NCBI GenBank assembly: GCA_963924555.1
Contig: OZ004583.1
Span: 4,869,501 to 4,933,500 of the forward strand
DNA from: Crambe crambe
Lineage: Eukaryota; Porifera; Demospongiae; Poecilosclerida; Crambeidae
Direction of reading: 5' to 3'
DNA length: 64,000 nt
The translations under genes and the position numbers were made by a program. This document shows positions 35,099-47,110 of the stretch, one piece after another. The notes below the pieces were generated by a model. It made no database searches. It had not been told where the DNA came from and worked only from the letters and a program-made list of their open reading frames with translations. Each line of letters begins with the position of its first letter. Position 1 is the first letter of the stretch.

Positions 35099-36333
35099 CT
35101 GTGGAATAAACTTCTAATGTATACAGGTATTGCTATATATTACTTGAATTAACATCTTTTTGTTAGTTGTTTCGCCATCTTATGATGTCCTGATGTAGTC
35201 TGGTGGTAGTTAATGTAACTGGTAGTTGGAAGAGTCTGGATTCTTAGCAAAGTGTGCTCTGCCACGTTCAATAGCCAGTATGTTAAGAGATACAGTTAAG
35301 TGGAAAGTTAAAAGACAAATTTTATTCAGAAACCGTTTCAACTTTGTAAGTCTTTGTGGTGAATATGACTGAACACATGGTGGATGCGTCTTAAATACCT
35401 AGTTAAGAATTCCCTGGGTGTAGCCAAGTTAGGGTCAATGTCCAATAGAGATGCATTAAGAGAGTCATAATTTTCAGGGACATGAAGTATGCAAAGAGAA
35501 TGATTGTCAAACTGATGATGCCCAATGTCCCTTCATTGATTAAAGTGAAGGCTAAATTTAAGACAATGCAAATGCATGTTCTAACTCTAGTTAGTAACTG
35601 AGATAGTTTCACCAGGGCTATGCTCTGGCTTAAAGAATTTCTGTACTCCTGTGACACCACTAGGAGAGGATACTATTTCTTGACCTCTATATTTGTTAGG
35701 AGATGAATATTATAATAATACGAAAGGATGGGAAGTTCACACAGAACAAAATTAAAGCTTTATGTTTGACTAAATCAGTTATGACTTTCTTTGTGTCCTT
35801 CCTAAAAAATAAATCATATGGCCACATCAACATTGCATCCCAACAATGTAATTGTCTTTCATCCAGAACATGTCTTGGCACTGCTTCATCTATGTTTTCC
35901 ACGGCCTTCTTGGCACTGCATTCCTGCTGATAGGTTTGCCAATGTACATCCACAGAATGTGACATAAGTGAGGCTAGTCACCCTCAGAAGAATAGTGCTC
36001 TTGATAATTCAGTCAAATAAAAGCTGTTTTCCATCTTAACTGATACAGGTAGTTGGGTTACCAGTTCCAAGACAGATGGGCAAAGCATCAGCTCTCGCAC
36101 ACATAATCAACAACAAAATACACATCCTACAGTTGAAGTGAAATGTCATCAACTAACTAGTTCAAACTTACTGGAGGTTTCCCTCCCCCCCCTCACACCT
36201 TGATCCTATACGGCCATGGGTCCAGAGCTTTCCATATTTTGTTGCAAATTTCCCTCCACACACACTGCACCTATAATTGCATGGAAGTTAAGTTTACAAT
36301 AGTTAAATAGGAGGCTTGACAGCAGTACTAGTG

Positions 36334-36470
36334 CATGTAGCCACGGAAGTGGCTATATTTAACGTTTTATGTAGCTAATTGAAGCACATCAAGAACCTGG
36401 ATGGTAACAGTAGTGGTAGTAGCATAAGTTAACGATGCTGTTTGTGATCATCATATTATTCATTCCCTTG
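36334..36470. repeat. R repeat, copy 3
   Basis: Matches 23878-24150 and part of 25115-25285 (GTAGCCACGGAAGTGGCTA, then GATGCTGTTTGTGATCATCA). Confidence 0.65.
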
Positions 36471-36719
36471 TTATTCAAAGTAGGGCAGGGCATCACTGTC
36501 CCTCTCCAATCTGTCATTGGCTCTCTTCTTCTGGCGGAGGAGCGATGCCAGATCAGGTGTGGTGACAGTGGTACTTTGAGGGCTGTGCAGAAGATATGTT
36601 TTGCTCAAAGTCCTGTTCGTCATATTCGGGCAGCATTGCATCTCTGCTGTCAGAGAGTAGGAGGTGGGCCAGCAGTCTGTGGTGACATTTCTTGCATTGT
36701 TGGTCTGCAGTAGCCACGC

Positions 36720-36747
36720 GGGGGGGGGGGGGGGGGGGGGGGGGGGG
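36720..36747. repeat. Poly-G tract (28 G)
   Basis: An uninterrupted run of 28 G after TAGCCACGC. It can form G-quadruplexes and is prone to length error in sequencing. Confidence 0.9.
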
Positions 36748-37189
36748 AGACTGATGTTTTCCCTGTGTATATCCTAGCACACAGCATTGGAATAATGTGT
36801 GACGGAGGCTTTGATCCAGAAGAAGTGAGTCTGTTCCCACCAACCCCGGCACTGGTATGAGAGTTCCTGTCTTTCTGCATCTGCTGGTATTTGTGTCTGG
36901 CTTGGCGGGTGTGGACTCTGAAGGCAACTAGAATTGTACATTAGTATATCTAGCTTCTCTAAAGTCCCCATAAATATTAAACAAGAGCAGCTGAGCCAAT
37001 CAGGAGAAGGGTCAGTATGCATGATGCTGATGGTGGAGGAATTCCATTGCCCCACAATTCTAATCAAGAGGATTATGAGGTGTAGTCATCCCTCGCTCAC
37101 TATTGCACCTATTTCCATTGCGTCTAGACATCTCTCAAGCTGCCAGCTAGCTAGAGGTAAATAGCACATCAATTCCCTATAGTTAGTTG

Positions 37190-37320
37190 TAAATGTAGGG
37201 ATTGTTTTCATATGAGGCTGCAGTACATTATACACCCCAGCTAACTGTAAGTTTGTGTATGTAAAGAATCAAGTGTTGCAGTATTGACCATCACTTCATC
37301 TGAGAGCATGCTAGCTGCAG
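37190..37320 (-). repeat. Hairpin family P, one-armed deleted copy
   Basis: GTAGGGATTGTTTTCATATG, then GAGGCTGCAGTACATTATA, then a jump to the outer flank (AAGTTTGTGTATGTAAAGAA). The rest of the arm is deleted relative to the copy at 8275-9207. Confidence 0.7.
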
Positions 37321-39480
37321 TAGCTACAGTACATACTGGTTCAAAGGTTAAGGTGTAAGAATCACATTTAGGTGGTCCCAGTGAGTGGTAATTAGTACAT
37401 ACTGGTTCAAAGGTTAAGGAATAGTAATTACTATTGGAAACCCGAAAATTGAACCGAAACCCCCCCCCCCAAAAAAAAATGAGCTATTTCTATTCATGTG
37501 AGATATGTTCCATTACAGCAGTTGGCAGCCCTTTTTTTTCTTCCTCTGTGTTTGCCTCAACATTTTCTGCCATTGCAGCAAGACTAGCTGGGATATCCTT
37601 CTCCTGTGATTGTACTGGTTCGTTTAAAACCGCTACAAGATGCTTTGAAGCAAATGTGCAAAGTTAGAATGTGCTTCTGCTGCAAAAAGAATAATGGAGC
37701 ATGGTTTGCAAGTCCAGGTGTACTTGCTGTATCTGGATCATTGCGAGCAAGGTTTATGATCGATTCCTGTTTCACCCACCAGAACCCAAGGGTCAAATTT
37801 CTCATTCTGATGTCCATGGAAATCATAAACAATCACTTACGTCATAATGTTAATTCAGGGATAGGGTACCTATTTATTTTTTTTTGAAGACCCATGTTGG
37901 CTTCAGCAGGCACAATATTGTTCGATAAGGAGTACCATGGTTAATGGAAGATGAACTTTTTCCCCTTCCCTGTAGGAGAGAACAACTACTTCACTCGAAG
38001 ATCTGGGGGCACAGAAATGAAATGTGGACTCCCTTTATTACTATCATTACCTCTCCACCAGCTATTCTGGAGGAAGTGGCACAGGACTAGTTATGACCTT
38101 GGCAGCGATATCAGTGATGTGGTCATCATAGATGCTGAACCCTGTTGTCTCACAATCATAGAAGATGAGAAGAGGGTGTGCATCATCACTGCTATCCTCA
38201 TCTTGTGACTGGTCATCAACTCCAGGGTCAGCATCTACTGAATCAAGGTCAGCTGATGTAGTTGGCTGTGTCACATTCTCTGATTCTCCCTGACCATCTC
38301 CAACATACTCCCCAACTGCACACCCCATCCCCCGCAATGTCTCCATGTATGTCTTCTCTGCTTCATATCGGGCCTTCTTTGCTTTCTTGCATATGTTCCT
38401 ACATCAACACTTGATACTCATTTATAAGACTAAATCTCAATTTGGCATGTATACCGCTTGTGGAGAGCCTCTTGGGTTGATTTTCTTTGACGATCCTTCT
38501 CCCACTCAGCCTGCTCCTTCAAAATAGCATCCACTGCAGCTACTGGCCAGGCAGAACACTCTCCACAGGACCCATGTGGTTATTGTGTATGTAGATGGTA
38601 CCTTGTGACATATGGCCATGTTTGTCTTACAGACGTAATGCTTGTGGCCCAGATTAGTCCTCTTCCCCCTATAGATGAGAGCTAGACCATGGAAGCCTTT
38701 CACAGCATTTGTGGTTAATCTCCCACGGTCGGAGATGTAGTCTTGAGGGCGATCAGACATGTTCTTCAGCAAGCTTTTGAAACTGTCAGCTGGGGCCTTG
38801 CACGTAAAACTGGATGTGCTCTTGTAGGGAGTCCCATCTTCATTTGACTAGAAACAGACGAATACAATATTCCTACCTTCTCGTGGCAGCACCAGGGAGA
38901 TGAATGATCATCCAGGCAATAATGAGAATGAAAGTTCAGTATGGCTTCAGAGAAGGACTTCACTGGATCATCACTTCCCTGAATCTTCTCTGATGATATC
39001 AGGTTGCTCAGAGCTGCCTTGCAGTGTCCCAAAAGTCCCTCTGTCATTCTTTTGCACCTAAATTTGTCTGCCTTGCACTGTAAGTGAAAGAAGTAGCTAA
39101 TCTAGAGCTGCAGTGCTTTGCAAGTTGGTTGGCAGAGTTCAGTCTTAGCATTCGTAGCTACAGCTAGCCTGCCAATCAACTTGTATATCCATAAAACTAA
39201 CCTCACACTTATTCCTTTTTATCTTCTCTAAATCTTTGTGCAGAGTTTTTGCACAGTGATTTGAGCAGTACATTATTGTGCCCTCCGACAAAAGATGGCG
39301 TTTGTGGAAGAATCTTTGTCGGTGATGATCTCCTTCACTACAAAATTAGCATCCTTCACATTTTTCATCACCTTGTCAAACACGTCTCCCTCTGGTCTTG
39401 CTGATGTACCCTCCCAGTTATGACCAGGTCCTCACTTTGTTCGGTGGGTGAACCATGCAATATCGCTTATGATGAAATCA

Positions 39481-42400
39481 TGTAGAATGGCTGAGGCATT
39501 ATTGGAGTAGGGGACAGATTCTGGAGGAGTTGAAACTGCAGGCAGACACCCTGCCACATAATTTATTTATCATTGTTACTAAATTACCTGTACCAGTGCA
39601 TAGCTTCTTCCTGTTTGCTGCCAGTTTTGCAACCTGTGACTTCCTTTTCCTTGACAGTTTCATTGATATTATCAAGATCACGTTGAGAGATAACGACAAG
39701 CTAGCTGTAGCTGTGCGTGCCAAAATTGCAGCCACGCGGTTACTCATGTGCAAGTCTGTTATTCATGCGGGTTATGATTATACTCCACATAATTACAATT
39801 CTTGTGGTTAATTAATCGGCACCCTTAAGCATCAATATAACACACAACTACTCCATGTAATTGTACTGCATGTCAGATACCCCACTGTACCCTTTGGTTC
39901 AGTTATAATTTGATGACTTGTGTATGAAACCTAGTTCTTGCCTTGGATAGTGCCTTTCTTTTTACTACCAAATGTGTGTCCCCGGATTATATGATTATTG
40001 TACCAGGACAAGAGTCTTTACAAAATCTCCTATAAAGCATTTCTTTTATCTCGGACTTGATGAGCATGAGTAATAAACAAAGTTATAGATGGTGTAGACA
40101 CTCGCATGACTTCATAACCTTCCTTTGTATACTAATTAGGTGATAGGGTTGTTTGTTTGTTTGTTGTTGTTTGTTTTTTGTATGTAATTTGTTATTTTTT
40201 TTTGTTTTGTTTTGTTTTGTTTTTCTACCTAAGTATGTAATTTTCCCATCTTCATCATTCCCATCATGTCAGTAATGTACAGTTTTTTGTTTGGTGATTT
40301 CTTTATATTTAGCTTATGCTTTATGCCTAGTCACCTTTGAATCATTGGCAGATATAACATAGCTGACCTTCATGTATAATCTTTTATCCAATAGTTATAT
40401 GATCAATTTGTGTTGCTTTTTTTGTAAATTATCTTCTTTTTTTTTTTCTTTTTTTTTTCCTTCGATTTCATACACTTACGTAGACGCACCGTTTTTTACA
40501 TTTTACTGGAGCTCTCTCTTAAAGAATACATGTCCTTCTCAGTGTTTCCAAGACCCTCCATTTATTTTCTTTCAGCTCGGATAGCTTGTCCAAAGGAAAC
40601 TCCGAAAGAGAACATACCAGGATAATCTAAAAAGTACCTTTCACAATAATATAGTTTCCAAGAGAAGGCTACCTCTCTACAAAGACAAAATTATTATTAG
40701 TGGTCTCTTTAGCAAGCAGATTTGATCTTTTGCTTATGGCAGACTGGACCTGTCTCTTTCCCATACACTCCAGCAGAGAGTAGCCTCGTCATCAAGCTTT
40801 AACCATGTTATTGCCATTAACACCCTAGAATTTAGTGCAGCAGAGAGTAGCCTCATCATCAAAGCTTTAACGTCGTTATTGCCATTAATTTTAATAACGT
40901 AAGAATAGTGTGATCTTTCAGTCTTTCTTTCTTAGCCTGTATCAAGTCTCTTTATCTGTAATCTTCCTCTTTTTTTAATTCATAGCCTTTTATCCGAATG
41001 GAAGTGAATCCTATTGCCATGAGATCATAGAATTTAATACAATCATTTCTTTCTTATCAATCAACCTTAGTCAAGTTTTCTTTGAATTATTTTGTAACCT
41101 TTTATATTGGAGAAATACATGAAGTAAAAGCACTGAAGTAAACATCGAGCTTTAACACAAGATCTTAATACAATGTAGGAATCAATCTGCACCAAGTCTT
41201 CTTGTTTCTATACTTCCGTTCTGAAAGCAAAAAAAAAACAACAAACAAACAAATATCATAATTTTTACCATGCTATTGACTAGAATTTAATATAATCCTA
41301 GCAATCAACCTAGGTGAAGTCTCTTTGTCTACTTTTTTTTTTGTGGCCTTTTAGAAAAGAACTCCTTTATATTGAACATCTGGTTTGAAGTTTGATGTTG
41401 ATTTATTATTATTATTATTATTATTATTATCTATAAAGATAACTCCTGTTTGTAATGATATTTTAAAATATTATATTTTTGTCTTATAACTCTCTGGCAA
41501 GGTATATGAAGTACATGTGAGTGTTTGCGGTTTATAACTTTTTGTCACAGCAGTACCAGTTATCTCAAGTACAGGCTCGAGAAGAAGCACTGCCTTAATC
41601 AGTACAGCTAAAGAAATTTGGACCACAGGAAGACCTTTAGCTCCATAAGGTGGCCATGGATGGATATCTCAGGCATTTGGTAGCACTACTACCAGCTAGT
41701 AGAATGGTCATATTTGCTGCAATAATGCTCTAGTTGAGCCACGTAGATTCTGCTTTCTCCCATGTTGAAGGTGGCGTGTCCTCACGGCTTGACTTAACCC
41801 CCACCTGAATCACCTGACTTCAACCCTCATAAGTTGGCAATTTCATTTACATCCAGTTTGTGGTGGGGCTTACTTGTGATCGAAGGGTGCCTCGATCAAT
41901 AGGTGATTTACAACGTCCAAAGACAACAATGTGTACTTTAGATATAACTATTAGTCTACTCTAAGATTAACCTGTGCAAGGTTTAGAGGAACCATGTAGA
42001 CCACAGCATTAGTATTATTTTCAAGTACAATGAGTTCCCTCTATGACATTTTGAATCATTTTTTTAGAGACGTGGTCCATGAATTCTGTCAGTTTACATG
42101 AGATACTTGCATAGCCTGTGCCCATGGAGTAGGAAAGGCTCTGCGCAATGACTTCATACTGATCTTATGTCAGATACTTACAATAACCCATGATCTCAGC
42201 AGTACTGATCAATATAGAATCATTACCCATGATCTCAGCAGTACTGGTCAATATAGAATGATTGAGATGATTCATGACAGATACTTTGGTTTAAAACTGC
42301 TCACTTGCCCTTTCTGTCATGAAGGCTGCTTTTCCTTCCTAAATATACAAAAAGATTGCCAGTAGTATACATTTAGCTACTGGGGACATTTTTATAGCAA
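39481..42400 (+). repeat. Diverged long repeat S, copy 2, and intergenic DNA
   Basis: 39900-41560 parallels 31700-33300 (CATGACTTCATAACC near 40110, (ATT)n at 41402-41430, GTATATGAAGTACATGTGAG at 41502). GCAGAGAGTAGCCTC with a following ATTGCCATTAA is duplicated at 40770-40830 and 40840-40890. No gene is supported here. Confidence 0.5.
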
Positions 42401-42633
42401 CTGTGCAATGTTGGAGAGTTTCTTTATATACAGTTCCATATCCCCTTTACCAACTACAGAATTTCGTCAAAGCCCTGCAATTTCGTTGGAAAGGGAATGA
42501 TGTTTCGATCCCTGGTCAGGTGGATATGATTCCATGGGCATTTGATCGTAATACCGCAACTAGGGACCTGGTACATAGCTTTTTAACAGATTGTTTAGCT
42601 AGCTAATGGCATGATCCCAAGTAAAACACTAGT

Positions 42634-42935
42634 GACATATCCTATAGCAGATTTCCTTCAGGGACTCCGAGATAATAGAGCCATTATGGAGGGTCGATGG
42701 ACCCAGATAGAGAGCAGAGGTTTCAGAGAGAGCCGGCCCCTTTTTAATAACAACTGATATTGGTCAATATTACAATAATAACACGACATATCCTATAGCA
42801 GATTTCCTTCGGGGACTCCGAGATAATAGAGCCATTATGGAGGGTCGATGGACCCAGAGAGAGAGCAGAGGTTTCAGAGAGAGCCGGCCCCTTTTTAATA
42901 ACAACTGATATTGGTCAATATTAGAATAATAACAA
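42634..42935. repeat. Tandem duplication, 151-bp unit
   Basis: The unit starting GACATATCCTATAGCAGATT at 42634 is repeated at 42785 with very few differences. No coding assignment. Confidence 0.85.
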
Positions 42936-42985
42936 GTAATAATAACAGGAACTAAAAGTTAAAGACTTCATTTCATGAGTTACAT

Positions 42986-45335
42986 CTACATCACTCCTGG
43001 AGCGACTTTACTACCAGTGAAAGCTTTTAGTGAAGATACACTAGGAAGTTTCAGAACATCGAACCCTTTAAGGGCCTCATATGCAGCAGGACTTCGTGTG
43101 TACACAGCAAGCGCTGTTTAAATATTTAAGACACATCAATGCCTAATTATAATGGATGATTCAACATACCAACTCTGTAGGTGATCGAACTCCATCGATT
43201 TCCTCGGCTACCTGCAACTTTTTTAAAGGGAGGGAATAAGTACTAGTGTTGAAATCCAGCACGCTGACACTTACGATTCTTTGCCTGGTCCTTTTTGAAG
43301 CCAAGTCGGTCATCAACATCACAGTTTCCCACAGTTTCCTAATGATATCACCTTTGCCATGTGCATCTGCTTCGGAAAAAATAGTATTGACCTGTTGTGG
43401 GCACTGATCTGTTATAATAATAATAATAATAATAATAAGGATAATAAATATAAGATCGACGTACCGACTTACTGGCTATAGTCATCAAAATTCTGCTTTG
43501 GCCATCTGTTAGAGCGGCACCTAGAGGCTGATCTTTTGCTATTAGTTTTGACTAAGGCTCTACTTCACTATTCGAGCACTCGGAACACTAGCTAATCTTT
43601 CGACGCCATTTTGAAGCGCACGTTGGTAGGGGGCGGGGCTTATGGGCGGAGCCACGTAAGCTTAGCTAGGTCTTCGTTTAGCTAGCTATTATTCTTATCT
43701 GATGATGTTCCAGTCACTCCTTGCTGCACATGTCATTAAGCTACATTGCTGTTGCTGTAAAGTTTTATATTAAATAATAGACAAAACTTAAATAGCTAAG
43801 CAAATTCTTCAACCAGAGACTGTGTATGTACCTACAAAAGAAAAAGATAAGTTTTATGTAGAGCTGGCTTTGTATAGTACTGTACTGTAGACTTGTGTCA
43901 AATTAATAATCACTGCATGCATACTCTCAGTTGAAGTGACAGTCAATACTGCCACTCAATTCTTTACATACATAACTTACATTCAACTTCAAGCACTAAG
44001 AAAAAAGGATAGAAACAAGTGAATGCAAAAAATTTCTTCTAAATAAAAAGGTTAAGTAGGGATAGCTTAAAATCTAGCTGGGCTATATAATGTACTGCAG
44101 CCTCGTATGAAAACAATCCCTACTTTTACAACTGCCATAGCTAGCTATAGGTAGTGGATGTGGGATTGTTTTCATACGAGGCTGCAGTACATTATATAGC
44201 CCAGCTAGATTTTAAGCTATCCCTACTTAACCTTTTTATTTAGAAGAAATTTTTTGCATTCACTTGTAATAATAATAATAATAATAATAAGGATAATAAG
44301 ATCGACGTACCGACTTACTGGCTATAGTCATCAAAATTCTGCTTTGGCCATCTGTTAGAGCGGCACCTAGAGGCTGATCTTTTGCTATTAGTTTTGACTA
44401 AGGCTCTACTTCACTATTCGAGCACTCGGAACACTAGCTAATCTTTCGACGCCATTTTGAAGCGTATGTCGTTAGGGGGCGGGGTTATGGGCGGAGCCAC
44501 GTAAGCTTCTTAAGTTCAGCTAGCTAAGCTTAGCTAGGTCTTCAGTTTAATCGTTTAGCTAGCTATTTATTCTTCTTATCTGATGATGTTCCAGTCACTC
44601 CTTGCTGAATTACAGTGCTCGCCCTCAATTCTTTTATACATACACAAACTAATATTCAACTTCAAGAACTAAGAAAAAAGGATAGAAACAAGTGAGTGCA
44701 AAAAATTTCTTCTAAATAAAAAGGTTAAGTAGGGATAGCCTAAAATCTAGCTGGGCTATATAATGTACTGCAGCCTCGTATGAAAACAATCCCTACTTTT
44801 ACAACTGCTATAGCTAGCTATAGGTAGTGGATGTAAATGTAGGGATTGTATTCATACGAGGCTGCAGTACATTATATAGCCCAGCTAGATTTTAGGCTAT
44901 CCCTACTTAACCTTTTTATTTAGAAGAAATTTTTTGCACTCACTTGTAGTATATATGTATGGAGTGTAAATAGCTACTGCCCATAACTTTACTTTTTCCA
45001 AGGTCATTAATGACAATTTCAGCTGCTTCTGTGCTTGACAGACTATCTACAACAAATAGTCCACACTTGCGTTCCAGTTAATATTGTCTCACAATTTATA
45101 CTTACCTCCATTATCTGATAGCTTATCACTACTAAGAGTATCATCATCCTCCATGTCAAATGATGTGTCAGTGCTATAGTCAGTGTCACTATCATCACTG
45201 ACATCAGATTCAGAATGAGAGATTTGGGGCTTGTCTGCCTCATCCACCACTGCAGTGACTGGTTCAGTCTGCACCTGTATACCCCTAGGCATAGTAGCTT
45301 TAGGACTTCTCGTTAGCTTGAGGCGTTTCGGTTTA
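42986..45335 (-). CDS. Transposase-associated spliced gene, split by two hairpin repeats in an intron
   Basis: Minus-strand exons with good splice sites: about 45335-45110 (GIQVQTEPVTAVVDEADKPQ, then an acidic Ser/Asp stretch, donor GTAAGT); about 45062-44997 (LFVVDSLSSTEAAEIVIND, donor GTAAAG); 43391-43275 (VNTIFSEADAHGKGDIIRKL, donor GTAAGT); 43211-43170 (VAEEIDGVRSPTEL, donor GTATGT); 43113-42986 (VYTRSPAAYEALKGFDVLKL, then PSVSSLKAFTG and stop). The SP-x-AYEALK and LPS-x-x-xL-x-x-(Y/F)TG motifs occur in N-terminal parts of THAP-type and related repeat-encoded proteins. The last exon needs phase 1, while the best preceding donor gives phase 0, so either another donor is used or the frame is broken. 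The catalytic part is missing, so this is probably a truncated transposon gene. Confidence 0.4.
43414..44269 (+). repeat. Hairpin family P, copy 2
   Basis: Same organisation as the copy at 8275-9207: an (AAT)n start, GATCGACGTACCGACTTACT, and a terminal hairpin at 44015-44267 whose arms begin ACAAGTGAATGCAAAA and end TTTTGCATTCACTTGT. Confidence 0.85.
44270..44950 (+). repeat. Hairpin family P, copy 3, head-to-tail with copy 2
   Basis: Follows copy 2 directly through an (AAT)n junction. It lacks an internal segment of about 200 bases that copy 2 has. The hairpin at 44688-44947 has arms beginning ACAAGTGAGTGCAAAA and ending TTTTGCACTCACTTGT. Confidence 0.85.
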
Positions 45336-45399
45336 AGCCTGAAAGCCATCATATGCTTGGCCGGATATAACCACTTCTCACTTCCAGTACATTGGTCAT

Positions 45400-46373
45400 G
45401 TAATAATTATTTTAAGCCCATCATCCTAAAGCAAATCCAGCATCAGGGTCTTCTCCTCCCCAAACATCCTGGCCTTTGTTGCACTTCTGGGAAGCAATCT
45501 CCAGACTGTAGATGGAGGGAGGGAGGGAATAATTATTTAAAATTATGCAGTGTCCAGCCATATGTGTAGCTAATCTAAGGGTTGAGGATTGATAGTAAGT
45601 ACCAAAACTTGTCTGTTTCTTTGCGTATTACTTTATTGACTTCCTGGAGGACAGCTCTTTTGATCCCTGCATCACCATCCAGTCCCCGCACTAAAGGTGA
45701 CCCTGGAGCTGCCAGCTTTATCTTTCATTTCTCTTTTAGGATGCTGGCAAGTGGAAGTCCTCCACAGGGATATTTAGGAGGGACTCCTCACCATTATATG
45801 ATTATCGAGCACAACTGGCATCCTAACTTCATTAAAGAGTCACGACAACGAGCTGCCCTCAGTTGCTCCGTCACATCACCTTTCTTGACAGAATGTGCAT
45901 GAAATTAGTGGACAAAACAAAACTTTTAACAAATTGCATGGTGAAGCCTAGCTAATTTATATTAGCAGTTCCTTGGGAATCAAAAATGTGTACCTTTTGG
46001 AAAGCTCTGAGGTTGAGCTATTTTTTGGGGACAATAATACCAAGCTGTGCTGTCTTTCCTATATTGTGCCAAGCAACTTTGGCACAAATTGCGTATGTGA
46101 GTACCAAAAAGCAAGTGTAAGTCGTCATCTGACACCATGCACTGTTGCACTAAGGAAAGATTGAATGTGTACACTGTGGATGCAGAGAATGATGACATGA
46201 TTACTATCATAATTAGCTATTTCATACATATCTCTAACACTCCTCACTTTTGTGTAAAATGAATTGGAACAGGAACTATCCCTGCGGCCATGTACCTCAA
46301 CTTCTTGAAGATATTGCAATATCGGAGAGTTTCTTTATGCAGTTCCATATCCCCCTTTACCAACTAAAGACTG
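45400..46373. other. Intergenic DNA upstream of the CWC22 fragment
   Basis: No supported gene. The words GAGAGTTTCTTTAT and CAGTTCCATATCCCC near 46324 also occur near 42414, so a short repeat-derived segment is shared with that region. Confidence 0.4.
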
Positions 46374-47110
46374 TAGGATCCCAGGCAGTCCGACGGCAGA
46401 TCTATATAATAATTATGTCCAGTTTAGGTGTTGAAGAGTGTGCCCACAAACTCCTCAAGATTATGGGAGAAGGCCATGAGGTGTGAAATATACTCTGTTT
46501 TCTTATTCTCTTGACCTTTGTACTTATATATCATGTAGAAGGAGATTGCTCTTATGCTGATCGAGTGTTGTTGCCAAGAGCAATCCTACCTCCATTTTTA
46601 TGGTCTGCTTGGCAACCATCTCTGTCTTTTAAACCATGCCTGGGTTGCTATTTTTGACAAGGTGTTTAAAAAACAGTGTGCTACTGTTCATCATCTGGAG
46701 ACCAACAAAATCAGAAACATAGCCAAGTTCTTTGGTCAACTGTTTTACATGGATGCTTTGCCATGGACCAGCATGAAATGCATTCACCTCAATGAGGAAG
46801 AAACTAATTCATCCAGGTGAGAGAGAGAGGATAGGATCTACTTCATTTTCACAAGAGTTTTTTTCGTTTTGCTACATATTATAGCCGGATCTTTATCAAG
46901 ATATTATTCCAAGAATTGGTGGAATTCATGGGCTTACCCAAGTTGAATGATCATGCCACAACGAGATTTGTGATAAATTTCTTAACTACCATTGGGCTTG
47001 GTGGACTCATGCGAGTCATAATGATCTCAAGTCATTTATGTATGATTCCCCTTCCACCTATTGGTCAGAATACAACTAGGCCCCGCCATATTATTCCAGA
47101 ACCTTTATAG
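46374..47110 (+). pseudogene. CWC22: Partial CWC22 (spliceosome factor) copy, MA3-region exons
   Basis: Three exons with proper splice sites and compatible phases: about 46374-46480 (SSLGVEECAHKLLKI), 46539-46816 and 46885-47110. The second reads LETNKIRNIAKFFGQLFYMD, then ALPWTSMKCIHLNEEETNSS. The third reads [20 protein letters not shown], then [16 protein letters not shown], and stops. This follows the MIF4G-MA3 protein CWC22 in order (SSLDFEECAHKLLK, LETNKLRNVAK, LPW, RIFVKIFFQEL, NTRFAINFFTSIGLGGL), the factor that recruits eIF4A3 to spliceosomes. About 20-25 conserved residues between PKLN and TRF are missing, and the N-terminal MIF4G and C-terminal parts are absent. It is probably a partial duplicate; it could still be transcribed and spliced. 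Confidence 0.75.

Larger units (their letters stand above)
35696..39480 (-). pseudogene. Transposon-type gene with DEDD exonuclease-like domain, broken
   Basis: Reading down the minus strand: AWFTHRTK and DVFDKVMKNVKDANFVVKEI (about 39450-39330), a Cys/His block MYCSNHCAKTLHKDLEKIK (about 39280), then TEGLLGHCKAALSNLISSEK (39047). SDRPQDYISDRGRLTTNAVK follows, ending GHKHYVCKTNMAICHK (about 38757-38600). Then come ILKEQAEWEKDRQRKSTQEA (about 38530) and, after a probable intron, LLIFYDCETTGFSIYDDHIT (about 38165). The last matches the D-x-E first motif of DnaQ/RNase-T-like exonucleases. Weaker pieces follow to 35696 (VDVHWQTYQQECSAKKA). In-frame stops and frame changes show it is broken. The pattern is that of a repeat-encoded protein known from many invertebrates; the transposon superfamily is unclear. 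Confidence 0.55.

Noticed and set aside
36553-36927. Minus-strand ORFs with nine prolines in a row
   Set aside because: The Pro run is the complement of the G28 tract. The flanking protein-like pieces may belong to the broken exonuclease-type gene but do not form an independent gene.
42403-42606. ORF sharing words with the region upstream of the CWC22 fragment, taken as a second CWC22 exon
   Set aside because: The shared words lie outside the CWC22-matching part, so this is a common repeat, not CWC22.
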